A stretch of 64,000 nt of DNA, from assembly GCF_000585335.1 (NCBI RefSeq), contig NZ_KK073872.1, positions 1,665,283 to 1,729,282 on the forward strand, given 5' to 3'. Position numbers and translations under genes: made by a program. The notes under the pieces are model-generated. The model had not been told where the DNA came from, ran no database searches, and was given only the letters and a program-made list of their open reading frames with translations. Within the stretch, counting starts at the first letter, position 1; every line of letters begins with the position of its first letter. This DNA comes from Cloacibacillus evryensis DSM 19522. GTDB lineage: Bacteria; Synergistota; Synergistia; Synergistales; Synergistaceae. Of the stretch, positions 45,420 through 54,313 are shown piece after piece.

Positions 45420-47951
45420 ATGGATAAAACGTTAAAAAAAGTCAAAAGATTATTACCCTTTGTAGGGGCGGCACTTTTTGCCGTCGCGATATATACGCTG
45501 CACACGGAACTTTCGCATATGTCTTTCCACGATCTGCAGGAGGCGTTTGCCCTGATACCGCTTTCGGGAGTATTCTTCGGGCTGCTTGCCGCCTGCGCAA
45601 ATTATATTCTGCTGTCGTTCAATGATATGTATTCCGCTTGGGAGATCGGCGTTAAACTCCCGCATCTCAAGGTAGGCGTCATCTCCTTCGTAAGCAACGC
45701 CATCGGCTTCAACCTCGGCGCTTCAGCCATTTCCGGCGGCGCCGTCAGGTACCGTTTGTATTCCGCGCTTGGATTGGACGGCACACAGGTGGGACACATC
45801 GTGGCGCTGAACCAGCTGTCAATGATTTTCGGGCCATGCCTGGCCGGCGCATTGGCTTTTTTCTTCTCCCCCGACACTATGTTTTCACATTTCGGCTGGC
45901 CTCAGTACGCAAGATATCTCATCGCGGCCGGCTGCGCGCTTGTGCCGGCTGCTGTCCTCTGCGCCGGCGAAGCCTCCGCCAGAGGGCATGTCTTTCGTAT
46001 CCGGGATATAAAGATATCGGTCCCGCGCCCGCGCGATCTTCTGTTCAAATTCATGATAGGCTTTTTTGACATAACTACGGCCGCTCTTGTTCTCTATGCC
46101 GTGCTTCCAAACCACGGCGTGCCGATCCTTATTTTTATCTCCGCCTTTGTGGTCTCCATGATGGCCGGAACTTTAAGCCAGGTTCCGGGAGGGCTCGGCG
46201 TCTTTGACGTTACCTTGATGATGCTCCTCTCCCCCTTTTACCATCATGCCGACATGTTCAGCGCGATCCTTCTCTTCCGGTTCATCTATTACATAATCCC
46301 CTTTGTCTGCGCAACGGTGATTTTATTCGCAGTAGAGCTGAGCGGCAAGCTCTCCCGCTACTTTGGCAAGCTGGAGTTCTTCCTCCCCGACGCGGCGGCA
46401 GTCTGGACATTTATGGCCGGTACCTGGCTGCTTCTTTCAACGGCCGCTCCGATCGTCAGCGGTGGCTGGAGCAGACTGGGGGCGCTGCTTCCTTTGCCTC
46501 TTTTCGAGGCGTCTCACTTTATCAAAAGCCTTACTGGCACTTTTCTTCTGTTTTTGGCCTGGGGGCTGGCGAAACGGCTTAAATCCGCGTGGGCGATAAC
46601 GCTGCTGACGCTTTTTGCGTCGCTGCTCTTTTCGCTGCCGAACGACATTACACCCTTCAGGGATTCCTTCTTTCTGCTGCTTTTGGTGGTCCTTCTCTTT
46701 TCACGCCGCAGTTTTTACCGGCTGTCCTTTTTTTCAGCGCCAAATTTGAAGTGGAGCCTTGCCATCGCCGCCGCTGCCGCCGCCGTTATCTGGTGGGGGT
46801 TTTTCGCCTACCGGCATGTGGAATACGCAAACGACCTTTGGTGGACCTTTACCTTTGATTCCGCCGCCCCCCGCTTCCTGCGTGCCGCCGCTGGAATGTC
46901 TTTCACGGCGCTCTTGATATTCCTCTTTCTATGGCTGCGTCCATCAGCCCCCGTTGCCGCCCGCCCTTCGCGGGCTGAAATAAAAGAGCTCGTAGCCGGC
47001 TCTTACGCTGCGGATGCCGCCCTCGCGCTGTTGGGCGACAAAAAATTTTTTATGGCGCGTGATAGAAGATCGGCAGTCATGTATTCTCCCGCAGGCTCTT
47101 TTTGGATCTCGATGGGAGACCCGATCGGCAAGAAAGACGGCATCCCCGAGCTCATATGGGATTTCTGCGAAGAGGCGGACAGACGCGGCGCGGGCGTCGC
47201 TTTTTACGAGACCGGCGGGGAATGGCTTGACATTTACCGTGACGCCGGGTTTGACGCCGCGCCGATCGGGGAGGATGCGCGCGTCGATATTTCCGCCGTC
47301 ACAGAGACACTGGAGGGGGCGGGATTGCGGAAACTTCGCAGTATAAAAAAGCACATGGATGGAGAGGGGCTCAGCTTCAGCATTATTGACGGAGATAGGC
47401 GCGACAGGATGTTGCCTAAGCTGCGCGGAATATCGAACGAATGGCTGAAAACAGTGCACGGCACGGAAAAAGGTTTTTCCCTCGGTTTCTTCGAGGAGGA
47501 TTATCTGAAAAATTTTCCTGTGGCCGTCGCCGTTAAGGAGGGCGAACCACTTGCTTTCTGTAATTTATGGCTTGGCGGCGGAGATGAATTTTCCGTCGAC
47601 CTGATGAGGTACACGGCCAGCGCCCCCCGCGACATCATGACCTGGCTCTTCATAGAGGCCATGATCTGGGGACGCGCCCACGGGTACAGATATTTTCGCC
47701 TTGGAATGGCCCCGCTCTCAAACCTCGACCCGCGGAATTCGCTTTGGGAACGTATGGGAAACTTTATTTACCAGCATGGAGAACATTTTTATAATTTTAA
47801 GGGGCTGCGCCAATACAAGGAAAAGTTTCAGCCCGAATGGCAGAAGCGGTATATAATTTATAAAGACAGGGCGGCCCTGCCCTTGCTGGCCTCGCAGCTG
47901 GTACGCTTAATATCCAAAAAACACGCGGCGGGAGACGGGCAGTCCGGATAA
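45420..47951 (+). CDS. mprF: Bifunctional phosphatidylglycerol lysyltransferase/flippase MprF
   Basis: Adds an amino acid (usually Lys or Ala) from tRNA to phosphatidylglycerol and moves the product outward, lowering negative surface charge. The N-terminal 500 residues hold about fourteen hydrophobic helices of the flippase (UPF0104), with NQLSMIFGP and VPGGLGVFDVTLM conserved segments. The C-terminal DUF2156 domain (about 550-835) carries the LRSIKKHMDGEGLSF-type, FRLGMAPLSN and YNFKGLRQYKEKFQPEW segments. I prefer the ATG at 45420 over 45375. It is 30 bp before rqcH. The IS66 element lies just upstream and may affect its transcription. Confidence 0.92.
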   Translation: MDKTLKKVKRLLPFVGAALFAVAIYTLHTELSHMSFHDLQEAFALIPLSGVFFGLLAACANYILLSFNDMYSAWEIGVKLPHLKVGVISFVSNAIGFNLGASAISGGAVRYRLYSALGLDGTQVGHIVALNQLSMIFGPCLAGALAFFFSPDTMFSHFGWPQYARYLIAAGCALVPAAVLCAGEASARGHVFRIRDIKISVPRPRDLLFKFMIGFFDITTAALVLYAVLPNHGVPILIFISAFVVSMMAGTLSQVPGGLGVFDVTLMMLLSPFYHHADMFSAILLFRFIYYIIPFVCATVILFAVELSGKLSRYFGKLEFFLPDAAAVWTFMAGTWLLLSTAAPIVSGGWSRLGALLPLPLFEASHFIKSLTGTFLLFLAWGLAKRLKSAWAITLLTLFASLLFSLPNDITPFRDSFFLLLLVVLLFSRRSFYRLSFFSAPNLKWSLAIAAAAAAVIWWGFFAYRHVEYANDLWWTFTFDSAAPRFLRAAAGMSFTALLIFLFLWLRPSAPVAARPSRAEIKELVAGSYAADAALALLGDKKFFMARDRRSAVMYSPAGSFWISMGDPIGKKDGIPELIWDFCEEADRRGAGVAFYETGGEWLDIYRDAGFDAAPIGEDARVDISAVTETLEGAGLRKLRSIKKHMDGEGLSFSIIDGDRRDRMLPKLRGISNEWLKTVHGTEKGFSLGFFEEDYLKNFPVAVAVKEGEPLAFCNLWLGGGDEFSVDLMRYTASAPRDIMTWLFIEAMIWGRAHGYRYFRLGMAPLSNLDPRNSLWERMGNFIYQHGEHFYNFKGLRQYKEKFQPEWQKRYIIYKDRAALPLLASQLVRLISKKHAAGDGQSG

Positions 47952-47980
47952 ATATGTAGCCGCACAATGGAGGAATCGAT

Positions 47981-49654
47981 TTGTCGTTCGGACCGGAACT
48001 GATATGGATTTGGAGCAAGGAACTTGAGCGCTGCCGAGGCAGACGCGCGCAGAGGGTCGACGGCGGCAATAATTCCGTTGTGATCTCTTTCGGTGCGGCG
48101 TCGGACATGCTTTTGTCATGGGGCGCGCAGAACTGCGGCGCGGCGCTGATTTCGCAAAAGGAAAAGAAATCCTTCCTCTCCTCCGTGTCGCAAACGCCGC
48201 CTATCACAAACGCGCTGCGGAGCCACCTGACCGGGGCGGAGCTTTCTCTCGTTGAGCAGCTCCGCCGTGACCGTATTCTTAAGCTCACCTTCACCAAAAC
48301 GGTCGGAGCAGGATTCTCGGTCACAAGATGTCTTATAATTGAGATAATGGAACGTTTTAGTAATATACTGCTTGTCGATGAGGACGGAAACATAATTGAG
48401 ACCGCGAAGCATATCCACCCCGCCGACAACAGCTACCGGACGGTGCTTCCCGGACTCCCCTACCATCTGCCGCCGGCTTTTGACGGGACGTCCCTTGAAG
48501 AATGGCTTGCCTCGCCGGACAAATCCTCCATACAAAAGATCGCGGGCTTTGGCAAACCACTGCTCAAGCTCCTTTCCGGGGCTGAACTTGACAAGGCCGT
48601 CTCTATATTGGGCAGCTTCTATGGCGGTAAAAGTCCCTCCGGTTTTGTCCCGCAGAAAATAGGCCGCTATGTCACCTCGCTACCGGAGCTGCTGCCTGAG
48701 GCCGAAGCCTTGGAAGATGAGGATACCGGAAGGATGATAGCGCTGGCTCCCCTGCGTGACGCCGCCTTCGAGTCACGCAGGAAACATGCCGTTCGGCTCA
48801 TCGAAAAAGAGATCACGCGGCGGGAGCGGCAGGCTGAGGATATAGAAAGGCTTCTTTCCGACGATAGGAGCGGTTTATACCGGCAGTACGGCGAGCTGAT
48901 CGTCGCTAACCTCTGGCAGGTACGACATAACGTTGAGGAGACGGAGCTTAACGGCTATGACGACTCGGGAAAAGAGATATCGCTCAAGGTGCCGCTGGAC
49001 CCAAGGCTCTCGCCTTCCCAGAACGCGGCGCGGTACTTCGCAAAATACAAAAAAATAACGGCGGCGCAGGAACGCGCTTCGGCGCTGCTCGCCACTGTGA
49101 AAGAAGAACTTGATGATCAGCGCGAGGCGCTCGCGCTCGCGTGGTCAATAAGCGACGCGGAATCCCTTTTAATGCTTGAAGAAGAGCTCGGAACCGCCAA
49201 GGTCCCGGCGCAAAAGAGAGGCGCAAAGAAAAAGTCGCCGCCCCTGCCGCCTCACCGGCGCTTTGAATTTGACAGGGCGCTCGTCTTTGCCGGACTTTCC
49301 TCAAAGGGCAACCGGTATGTCACCTTCAAGCTCGCCCTCCCCGACGACCTCTGGTTTCACGCTCAGGGGGTGCCGGGATCGCACGTCATATTAAGGCCCC
49401 TGTCCACGCTCGCCGAGGACGAACTGAACGCGTTCAAGGACTTCTGCGCCTCGCTCGCGGCATATTACAGCAAGGCGCGGGAGTCGTCGCGCCAGCGCGT
49501 CGATTATACGCGGAGAAGGTATGTCAGCCCGATACGCGGCGGGGAGGCCAACGTCACCTACAAGGAATTTTCCACCGTTGCCGGCGACCCGCTGCTGTGG
49601 CAAAGGTGGAAGGAGCTTAACTCCCTCCCAGAAAGCGGACAAACCGCTCCTTAG
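47981..49654 (+). CDS. rqcH: RqcH/Rqc2-like NFACT protein, ribosome-associated quality control
   Basis: Member of the NFACT (fibronectin-binding A) family, which binds 50S subunits with stalled nascent chains and recruits tRNA-Ala for C-terminal tailing. Residues 1-230 are the NFACT-N domain, with the Asp-Arg pair in RRDRILKL; a coiled coil spans about 265-400; and the NFACT-R domain has DLWFHAQGVPGSHVILR near residue 455. The start is TTG at 47981 with GGAGG nine bases upstream. At 557 residues it is normal. A partial copy of its NFACT-R coding region lies at 51.8 kb. It follows mprF closely and ends at a bidirectional terminator. Confidence 0.9.
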   Translation: MSFGPELIWIWSKELERCRGRRAQRVDGGNNSVVISFGAASDMLLSWGAQNCGAALISQKEKKSFLSSVSQTPPITNALRSHLTGAELSLVEQLRRDRILKLTFTKTVGAGFSVTRCLIIEIMERFSNILLVDEDGNIIETAKHIHPADNSYRTVLPGLPYHLPPAFDGTSLEEWLASPDKSSIQKIAGFGKPLLKLLSGAELDKAVSILGSFYGGKSPSGFVPQKIGRYVTSLPELLPEAEALEDEDTGRMIALAPLRDAAFESRRKHAVRLIEKEITRRERQAEDIERLLSDDRSGLYRQYGELIVANLWQVRHNVEETELNGYDDSGKEISLKVPLDPRLSPSQNAARYFAKYKKITAAQERASALLATVKEELDDQREALALAWSISDAESLLMLEEELGTAKVPAQKRGAKKKSPPLPPHRRFEFDRALVFAGLSSKGNRYVTFKLALPDDLWFHAQGVPGSHVILRPLSTLAEDELNAFKDFCASLAAYYSKARESSRQRVDYTRRRYVSPIRGGEANVTYKEFSTVAGDPLLWQRWKELNSLPESGQTAP

Positions 49655-49715
49655 GGCCTGTCCGCGCCGCCGCCTGAACTGAAAGCTGACTTTGTCGGCG
49701 AAAAAGAAAATAAAG

Positions 49716-49760
49716 AAGGCCGGGCGCGCGAGGTAAAGTTATCTTCGCGCGCCCGGCCTT
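49716..49760. terminator. Bidirectional intrinsic terminator
   Basis: AAGGCCGGGCGCGCGA and its inverted copy TCGCGCGCCCGGCCTT form a 16-bp stem. It has a T-rich tail on both strands (CTTTCC on plus, TTCTTTATTTTC on minus) and separates the convergent rqcH and Synergist-CTERM genes. Confidence 0.92.
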
Positions 49761-49786
49761 TCCGTCGAGAGAAAGCTTCCCTGGCG

Positions 49787-51364
49787 TTATCCCCTTTTCT
49801 TCATTACTGCCGCCGCGCCGGGTAGCGCCGCGAAAATCAGCAGCGCGAACCAGCCCGCGTTGCAGCCGCCGCCGGAACCGCCGTCAGGCTTGTCATACAC
49901 CATGATCTTAAAAGTCTCTCCCGTCCCGCTCACCTTAACGCCGTTTTTATCCACGGCGTATAGGGTCATCGTCAGGTCTTTACCGGCATATTCGTCTGGA
50001 ATGACAAAGTCGTGTTTGAATTCATAGACCGCCGCATATTCATCCCATTTTTCTCCATCGTAATGTCTGACAAGCGCGATATCAACGTCACGGCTCAACA
50101 CGATCTCGTCGTTCAGCGTCAAATCATAGTGGAGTTTGCTGGTAAAGTTCTGGACGTTATATGTGTCAATATCATTACTTAACACTCTCCCCTTGGTCAC
50201 ATCGCTCTGTATTGGTTTTGTCACGCCAAAAACAGAGAGCGTTTTGCCCGGAACTATATAAACGCCGTTTGCAGCAATGTCGAGAAACACTTGTTTGTCG
50301 TGCGACGCAGGATAATATTTATTTTCTTCTACCGCGATCCCCTTCTCAACGACTTCGGCCCTTGTCAAAGCCAGTGCGTCTCCCTGCGCGAATTCTACTA
50401 TTTTCCCCTCTATCGTTTTACCCGCGTATGTTACTGACGGTTCGCCAATGTCATAGTGATAATAGTGTATGCGTGGGGAATTAATATTACCGATAGCGGC
50501 AAGATAGCCGATTTCGACTTTCTGCGTAGCGCAGCGATTATTATCCACGTTATACAATATCGTATGCACATTGCCATCTTTATATTCGATGGAATCATTA
50601 GCCCTCCAATGGCCTACAATTTCATAATAAATATACTTCCCATCGCTGTCCTTAGCCAATGGCCAGTATCCAGGGAAATAATCCAGATAAATCCTGTAAT
50701 TATTCTTATTCGCAAACGCGGTGTATTTAGCTTGATGATCGGCCGGCGAGAAGCGCGTAAGCATCTTGTCCGCAACGACTCCCACCGTCAGCTTCGCATC
50801 GGCGCTGGCGATATCGGCGTCGCCGGAAACGGCGGAAACTACGATACGATACTCACCAGCCACAATATCCCCGCTAAGCGTATCGGGGTTAACATCAAAA
50901 GACGTTGTGCATCCGCCGAAAATGACCGCGGAAAATGTTTTTTCTGTTACAGCCACTTTATTGCCTTGATCGTAGAAGCTATCAGGATCATCAGGTTTAA
51001 AAATCAAATCGGGCGGCGGGTTTTTAGCCAGCAAATCACGACTATTTGCCTGATAATCAAACCAATAACCTTTGTTTGGGTAGTCCATACTGACGGCGGC
51101 AACAGAGGTTATGCCATTGCCATCTATGCCAACGCTCTCTGTGCTGCGCACGATAGTGTTGGCCGCGTCGTAAATATCGATACGAATGTCAAACGACACA
51201 GGTGCGCCAGCGCGATCTATTTCTCCCAGAACATAAAAATCCCGTGTGGGAGCGATCGGCATTTGCTGCGGATATAAAATTTTTAACGACAACGCCTCCG
51301 CCGTGTTGGAGAGCAGACATGCCGAAATAAACACGGCCGCCGCAAAACGATAAATTTTTCGCAT
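49787..51364 (-). CDS. Secreted protein with Synergist-CTERM sorting signal
   Basis: An extracytoplasmic protein of about 525 residues. A signal peptide opens it (MRKIYRFAAA, cleavage near AEA-L), and the C-terminus has GGSGGGCNAG, a 20-residue hydrophobic run and MKKRG, the layout of the Synergist-CTERM signal thought to guide processing and anchoring in this phylum. The middle is rich in beta-like segments with no enzyme motif I recognise. The start at 51364 is preferred (GGGGCAG upstream); an ATG at 51379 directly follows the stop of the LuxR remnant. Surface attachment is inferred from the signal. Confidence 0.85.
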   Translation of the reverse strand: MRKIYRFAAAVFISACLLSNTAEALSLKILYPQQMPIAPTRDFYVLGEIDRAGAPVSFDIRIDIYDAANTIVRSTESVGIDGNGITSVAAVSMDYPNKGYWFDYQANSRDLLAKNPPPDLIFKPDDPDSFYDQGNKVAVTEKTFSAVIFGGCTTSFDVNPDTLSGDIVAGEYRIVVSAVSGDADIASADAKLTVGVVADKMLTRFSPADHQAKYTAFANKNNYRIYLDYFPGYWPLAKDSDGKYIYYEIVGHWRANDSIEYKDGNVHTILYNVDNNRCATQKVEIGYLAAIGNINSPRIHYYHYDIGEPSVTYAGKTIEGKIVEFAQGDALALTRAEVVEKGIAVEENKYYPASHDKQVFLDIAANGVYIVPGKTLSVFGVTKPIQSDVTKGRVLSNDIDTYNVQNFTSKLHYDLTLNDEIVLSRDVDIALVRHYDGEKWDEYAAVYEFKHDFVIPDEYAGKDLTMTLYAVDKNGVKVSGTGETFKIMVYDKPDGGSGGGCNAGWFALLIFAALPGAAAVMKKRG

Positions 51365-51379
51365 CAAAAACTGCCCCAT

Positions 51380-51805
51380 TCATATAAAATAAATACAATA
51401 GGCTGTGGGTATCCTCTGTGGCTGACGAACAACGCGCACCGTACCGTCGGAGATGCCGAGCAGTTCGGCGATTTGTTTCGTCGTGAGCCCCTGCTTTATC
51501 AGCAGCGATATCTGGCGCTCCCGCCGCGTCAAAGAGGCGCTGATGGAGCTGACCGACTCTTTGATCTTCGCCATTCCCGCGCGCATCCGCGAGCAGAGCT
51601 CCAACAGCCTGTCCATCGCTTCCTGTTCTTCGTCACCGCGTTTTTCCCGCGCCAGCCGCAGCAACGTTTCCATTGCCTCGGGTGCCCCATTTAAAGGGCA
51701 GCGAGAGCAGCCGGAAATAATCGCCGAGGCTTTGCGGCATCTCTTTCAACGTTCAGCCTCGCCAGCCTTTCATGAAAAAATATCGAAAAACCAGTATGCA
51801 TATTA
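51380..51805 (-). pseudogene. Degraded LuxR-type HTH remnant
   Basis: The frame at 51380-51673 has a good LuxR/GerE start (SLTRRERQISLLIKQGLTTK, QIAELLGISDGTVRVV), but the recognition helix then breaks into unrelated RQPQRIPTAYC and runs to a stop. Upstream, coding-like stretches lie in other frames, which suggests earlier indels. I read it as the remains of a larger regulator. An intact 97-residue gene is the alternative, but the damaged HTH end speaks against it. Confidence 0.55.
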
Positions 51806-51873
51806 TGCGGCGCTTTGAATTTGGCAGGGCGTCCGTCTTTACCGGATTTTCCTCAAAGGACAGCCGATATGCT
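51806..51873 (+). pseudogene. Stray fragment of the rqcH NFACT-R coding region
   Basis: About 65 bp closely match rqcH positions 49256-49324, roughly 85 percent identical by eye, and encode RRFEFGRASVFTGFSSKD against RRFEFDRALVFAGLSSKG. It has no start or flanking homology and ends right at the stop codon of the REC-GGDEF gene. It records a past rearrangement or partial duplication. Confidence 0.75.
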
Positions 51874-54082
51874 ACATATCCTCCGCATAGAACGCATATT
51901 GGTTTTTCCCGTTCCGTTTGGCCTCGTAAAGCGCCTTGTCGGCCCGAGAATAGAGCTCGTCGAAGGCCGCCTCGCCTGTGCGGGTCTCGGCGATGCCGAC
52001 GCTCATGCGGACGGGGTAATCGTCCGCCGCACCGATCCGCGCGCCGGATAAACTCCGCTGCAGCTTCAACGCCATGCTTTCCAGTTCGTCCCGTCCCTCC
52101 ACGTCCTTTAAAAATACGACGAACTCATCGCCGCCCATGCGCCCGACGATATCGGTTTTCCCAAACAACGCCTTGAGCGCGTCCGCGATGAAGCATATCG
52201 CCCGATCGCCCTGCGGATGCCCCATGGAGTCGTTTATCGTCTTGAGGCCGTCAATATCGGCGATCATCATCGCGCAGGGGACGCCGCCTTCGCCGTCCAG
52301 CCTCTTACGGATCAGCGTCTCTGCAGTCAGCTTGTTGTAAACGCCGGTCATGCCGTCTGTTTCGGCCCGCCGCTGCATCTGCATTTCCTTTTCGGTGATC
52401 GGGATATAGGTCACATAGATAGCGGTCTTATCTTTGCCGAGTTCCATTACCCGGCCTGTCAGATGGAACGGGAGATACCCGCCCGAGCCGTCCATGATGC
52501 GGACATCGCAGACGCCGTCCTTATTCCCGGTCAGCGCCGTCTGGATTTCCTCCTTCAGCTTTTCTACATCGTCGGGGTGGACGAGCTCGAATACGGAGAC
52601 ATCTCTCATCTCGCCGATCTCGCGCTTCAGAAAAGCCCGGTACAGCTTGTTGAGATAGGTGGCGTGGGTGACGTTTCCGGCAATCTCATAAATACCGGCG
52701 CCGCAGGGCAGGTTTTCCAAAAGATCACGCCGCTGCCTCTCAGCCCTGTCCATTTCCGTGGCATCGGTATAGTAGCCGCTGAGATGCAGGCCGTCCGAGT
52801 CCTCCGTCACGCGGTAGAAAGCCTGTATTGGCGTGTAGCCGCCGCAGCCGTTGGCGAAGCGGAGACGCAGGGATACCGTCGTCCGGGCGGCGATGGCCTT
52901 GTTCAAAACGGAGCTGGCCAAATACAGATCGTCCGGATGCACGCCAGCGTAAGCGTCTGCGGCGTACAGCGCTACGGCCTGTTCGTGCGTCATTCCGCAC
53001 ATGCGGCAGAATTCGTCGTTCACGAACTCTGCCACGACGCCGGTTTTTGTGATGCACATCTTTATATAGCCGCCGGGCATATCCTGAATCATCTGCGTCA
53101 GCGTCCGGGCGTTTTCGGCAAGCCGCGCCTCATAGTCGCGCCTAGTGAGCATGACGGCGATGTAGTCGCCCAACGCCAGAAGACGGTCAAGCTGCGTCAT
53201 CTGCCGTTTGGGGTCGTCCACGCCCAGTATCCCAAATACTTTTCCGTCCCGGCAAAGCGGCACCGCGAACAGGGAGCTAACGCCCTGCACAAGTAAAATG
53301 TCGCGCTCCTCCGCGCGGCTTTCATCCAGCTCGTTTACGTCCATGATGGCGATATAATTCCGATGTTCAAAGACTCTGTGCCAATAATCCAACAGGTGCA
53401 GGGGAACTGTCTGAAGATTGTCCTTTTCCTCCGTCACGCCCTCGGCGCAGACCTCGTAGGTGTTGACGGCGATAGACTTTTCGCGGTCAATCTCAAAAAT
53501 ATACGCGCGTGCTCCGTCAAAATACTCCATGAGCTTTCGCAGAGTGCCGTCGATGCCCGTCCTTGTATCCGTCTGTGCCAGCAGGTCGTGGGCTACGTCG
53601 CTCAAAATGAGAAGCTGCTCGACCGTCGCTCGCCGTTCTTTCTCCAGCTCCCTCGTATATAGTCCGTCAGGCTTATCCTTCTGTATCGCGTTGACAATGG
53701 AGACGGTTTCCCGCAGGGCGATATTGTTGCGCAGCGTATGAGCGACGATATCCGGGTGACATGGTTTGGTCACAAAATCGCTGGCTCCCAGCGACAGCGC
53801 CTTGACGCGGGAGCTTTCGTCCTCCAAATCGGTCACGACAATGACAGGGAGCTGCGAGAGCAGGACGTCCTCCCGACAGAGGCGCAGCACCTCGCAGCCG
53901 TCCATTTCAGGCATAAGGATATCCAGCAACACCGCCGAGATGCCTTCCGGATCCTGACGCAGCAGCTCCAAGGCGGCTTTACCGCTCCCCGCTTCAAGGA
54001 TCGTATAGTCCGTTTGCAGTATCGCCCGGAGCTTCTGCCGGTTCATTCTGTCGTCGTCAACGATGAGGACCTTTCGCACCAT
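51872..54082 (-). CDS. Response regulator with GAF, PAS and GGDEF domains (diguanylate cyclase)
   Basis: Predicted to make cyclic-di-GMP under receiver control. Order: REC domain (about 1-118) with DDD acidic pair, phospho-Asp in LLDILMPEMDG and TKP lysine; a GAF-like domain (about 170-315); two PAS/PAC domains (about 325-440 and 450-570); and a C-terminal GGDEF domain with intact MGGDEF. The RxxD inhibitory site is absent (GKTD precedes the signature), so product inhibition may be weak. Start ATG at 54082 has AAGGAG upstream; the frame opens seven codons earlier. No partner kinase is adjacent. Confidence 0.9.
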   Translation of the reverse strand: MVRKVLIVDDDRMNRQKLRAILQTDYTILEAGSGKAALELLRQDPEGISAVLLDILMPEMDGCEVLRLCREDVLLSQLPVIVVTDLEDESSRVKALSLGASDFVTKPCHPDIVAHTLRNNIALRETVSIVNAIQKDKPDGLYTRELEKERRATVEQLLILSDVAHDLLAQTDTRTGIDGTLRKLMEYFDGARAYIFEIDREKSIAVNTYEVCAEGVTEEKDNLQTVPLHLLDYWHRVFEHRNYIAIMDVNELDESRAEERDILLVQGVSSLFAVPLCRDGKVFGILGVDDPKRQMTQLDRLLALGDYIAVMLTRRDYEARLAENARTLTQMIQDMPGGYIKMCITKTGVVAEFVNDEFCRMCGMTHEQAVALYAADAYAGVHPDDLYLASSVLNKAIAARTTVSLRLRFANGCGGYTPIQAFYRVTEDSDGLHLSGYYTDATEMDRAERQRRDLLENLPCGAGIYEIAGNVTHATYLNKLYRAFLKREIGEMRDVSVFELVHPDDVEKLKEEIQTALTGNKDGVCDVRIMDGSGGYLPFHLTGRVMELGKDKTAIYVTYIPITEKEMQMQRRAETDGMTGVYNKLTAETLIRKRLDGEGGVPCAMMIADIDGLKTINDSMGHPQGDRAICFIADALKALFGKTDIVGRMGGDEFVVFLKDVEGRDELESMALKLQRSLSGARIGAADDYPVRMSVGIAETRTGEAAFDELYSRADKALYEAKRNGKNQYAFYAEDM

Positions 54083-54313
54083 GCTTTTTGTCTCCTTCGC
54101 CATCTATTCCGGTTGAGGATCTGTTGCTGGTTTCACTGTGGCAAAAATACCATAACTCGATTAAAAAATCTAGAGTCTAAAACTCTTATTAATTGCCAAG
54201 TTTCAACAAGACTCCAAAAGCAATACCTCATTGCAGCGTTGTGAGCGCAGTGTCTATGATTATTCGGAGCGGGCGGCGGTCATGTGCTTATGGGACGTGA
54301 ATATATATTATGC

